Assembly (NCBI RefSeq): GCF_001468125.1
Contig: NZ_LNYT01000020.1
Location: forward strand, 20,912 to 84,911
DNA from: Legionella rubrilucens
Lineage (GTDB): Bacteria > Pseudomonadota > Gammaproteobacteria > Legionellales > Legionellaceae
Direction: 5' to 3'
DNA length: 64,000 nucleotides
The notes under the pieces are model-generated. The model saw only the letters and a program-made list of their open reading frames with translations. It ran no database searches and was not told the origin of the DNA. Both the position numbers and the translations under genes were made by a program. Below are positions 63,521 through 64,000 of this stretch, one piece after another. The first letter of the stretch is position 1. Each line of letters starts with the position of its first letter.

Positions 63521-64000
63521 TTATCGGGAATGATGAATGGTGCTGGTGTAATGAGGAGCCATTTGGCTGACCAGTTCCAGAAGAATCATTTGAGCAATGA
63601 GCTGGTCAATCATTCGTTCCATGCTGGGAGCATGGTGCGTTTTGATTGAGATAAATTCTGGAGTGGAGGAATTGCCTCGGTGATAGCGATAGGATTCAGC
63701 CTTTTCTTCCCGATGCAGATGAGCATCAAAATCGGTAAACAGATTAAACAGGGTCCGCAGTGGTGTAGGGGTAGTGTAAATAAAAAACGGAGCGTGTTCT
63801 GGGCCCGGTTTGAAGGTACTGGCATCTGAGGGTGAGTTATAAAACCGGTAATAGGTTGGGGCTGGGCGTGGATAAAAACGGTTCGAATCGTAATTGTCCT
63901 GGTTTGAAGCCCTTCTGGTCGGCTGAGGCCTGTGAGTCTGTTCTTCACGGTGCTGCGGCTGAGGTCTGTGAGCGTGTTCTTCACGGTGCTGCGGCTGGGG
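63521..64000 (-). CDS. Unknown protein with Pro/Gln/His/Glu repeats, C-terminal part
   Basis: The 3' end of a minus-strand gene whose start lies beyond base 64000; 159 residues are visible. The upstream part has two copies of a 12-residue unit HREExxHRPQPQ, then a Pro/Tyr/Asn-rich linker (NRFYPRPAPTYYRFYNS). Then comes a helical C-terminus (HAPSMERMIDQLIAQMILLELVSQMAPHYTS) that ends TIHHSR. It reads as coding in this frame across the whole stretch, while the competing frame with an internal ATG at 63984 lacks protein-like character. Function unknown. Confidence 0.6.
   Translation of the reverse strand, partial: PQPQHREEHAHRPQPQHREEQTHRPQPTRRASNQDNYDSNRFYPRPAPTYYRFYNSPSDASTFKPGPEHAPFFIYTTPTPLRTLFNLFTDFDAHLHREEKAESYRYHRGNSSTPEFISIKTHHAPSMERMIDQLIAQMILLELVSQMAPHYTSTIHHSR
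63921..63992 (-). repeat. Two 36-base coding tandem repeats
   Basis: Copies at 63921-63956 and 63957-63992 differ at a few positions, and a third begins at 63993 and runs off the window. Each encodes 12 residues rich in Pro, Gln, His, Arg and Glu, so variation in copy number would keep the frame. Confidence 0.75.

Noticed and set aside
63610..63984. A 124-codon minus-strand frame at the window end
   Set aside because: Another minus-strand frame (63521-64000) has better protein character, in-frame repeats, and ends just before a terminator.
1..64000. tRNA, rRNA or tmRNA genes
   Set aside because: I looked for cloverleaf-like T-arm motifs and rRNA signatures and found none. A covariance-model scan would be decisive.

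Overview
The window looks like chromosomal DNA of a Legionella-type gammaproteobacterium. The grounds are base composition near 45% GC, a PlaC-type GDSL acyltransferase and an SrnA-type RNase T2 (both type II secretion substrates in L. pneumophila), and several proteins with eukaryote-like or effector-like features among ordinary housekeeping genes. I saw no rRNA, tRNA, insertion sequence, integrase or CRISPR array. All assignments come from reading the sequence; no database was searched.

Layout. 1-7.7 kb: a partial unknown gene, a TrkA-type K+ channel, an RhlE-like helicase, MltA, a secreted metallophosphoesterase, a broken small secreted-protein gene, Maf and a DUF2520 protein. 8-20 kb: an accessory-looking stretch with a divergent protein kinase, a protein carrying an SGHY motif, ArsC, an atypical UppS paralogue, a papain-fold candidate, a membrane protein with no ordinary start codon, a TGS1-like cap methyltransferase, an LRAT/NlpC-like protein, a GNAT-like protein, an amidase, a 612-residue membrane protein and a heme-oxygenase-like protein with a C-terminal anchor.

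19.8-25.4 kb is the most interesting region. It is a compact peptide-modification (RiPP) cluster: a 58-residue double-glycine precursor, a hairpin, an MvdD-like ATP-grasp ligase, a secreted HEAT-repeat protein, an HlyD-type adaptor and a C39-peptidase ABC exporter. The core peptide has Thr and Asp triplets, each spaced by four residues, on either side of a Gly/Pro-rich turn. This suggests a graspetide (omega-ester peptide) with a ladder of Thr-Asp crosslinks.

25.4-31 kb: CorA, two outer-membrane-type proteins, small secreted proteins, a CatB-type acetyltransferase and a putative M14-like zinc hydrolase. 31-38 kb: a complete moxR-DUF58-DUF4381-batABCD operon whose BatC carries a 13-residue Gln/Asn repeat. 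38-49.3 kb: an amidase, a cold-shock protein with a long leader, a flavoprotein, RNase T2, a DUF2807 lipoprotein, a hydrolase, GMP reductase, PIN-PhoH, a frameshifted unknown gene and a peroxiredoxin. 49.4-64 kb: SmpB, PlaC, GlmS, a thiopurine methyltransferase, Tex, YciA and three large unknown proteins, the last two being tandem paralogues. The window ends with two perfect DnaA boxes around AT-rich DNA and the 3' part of a repeat-containing gene.
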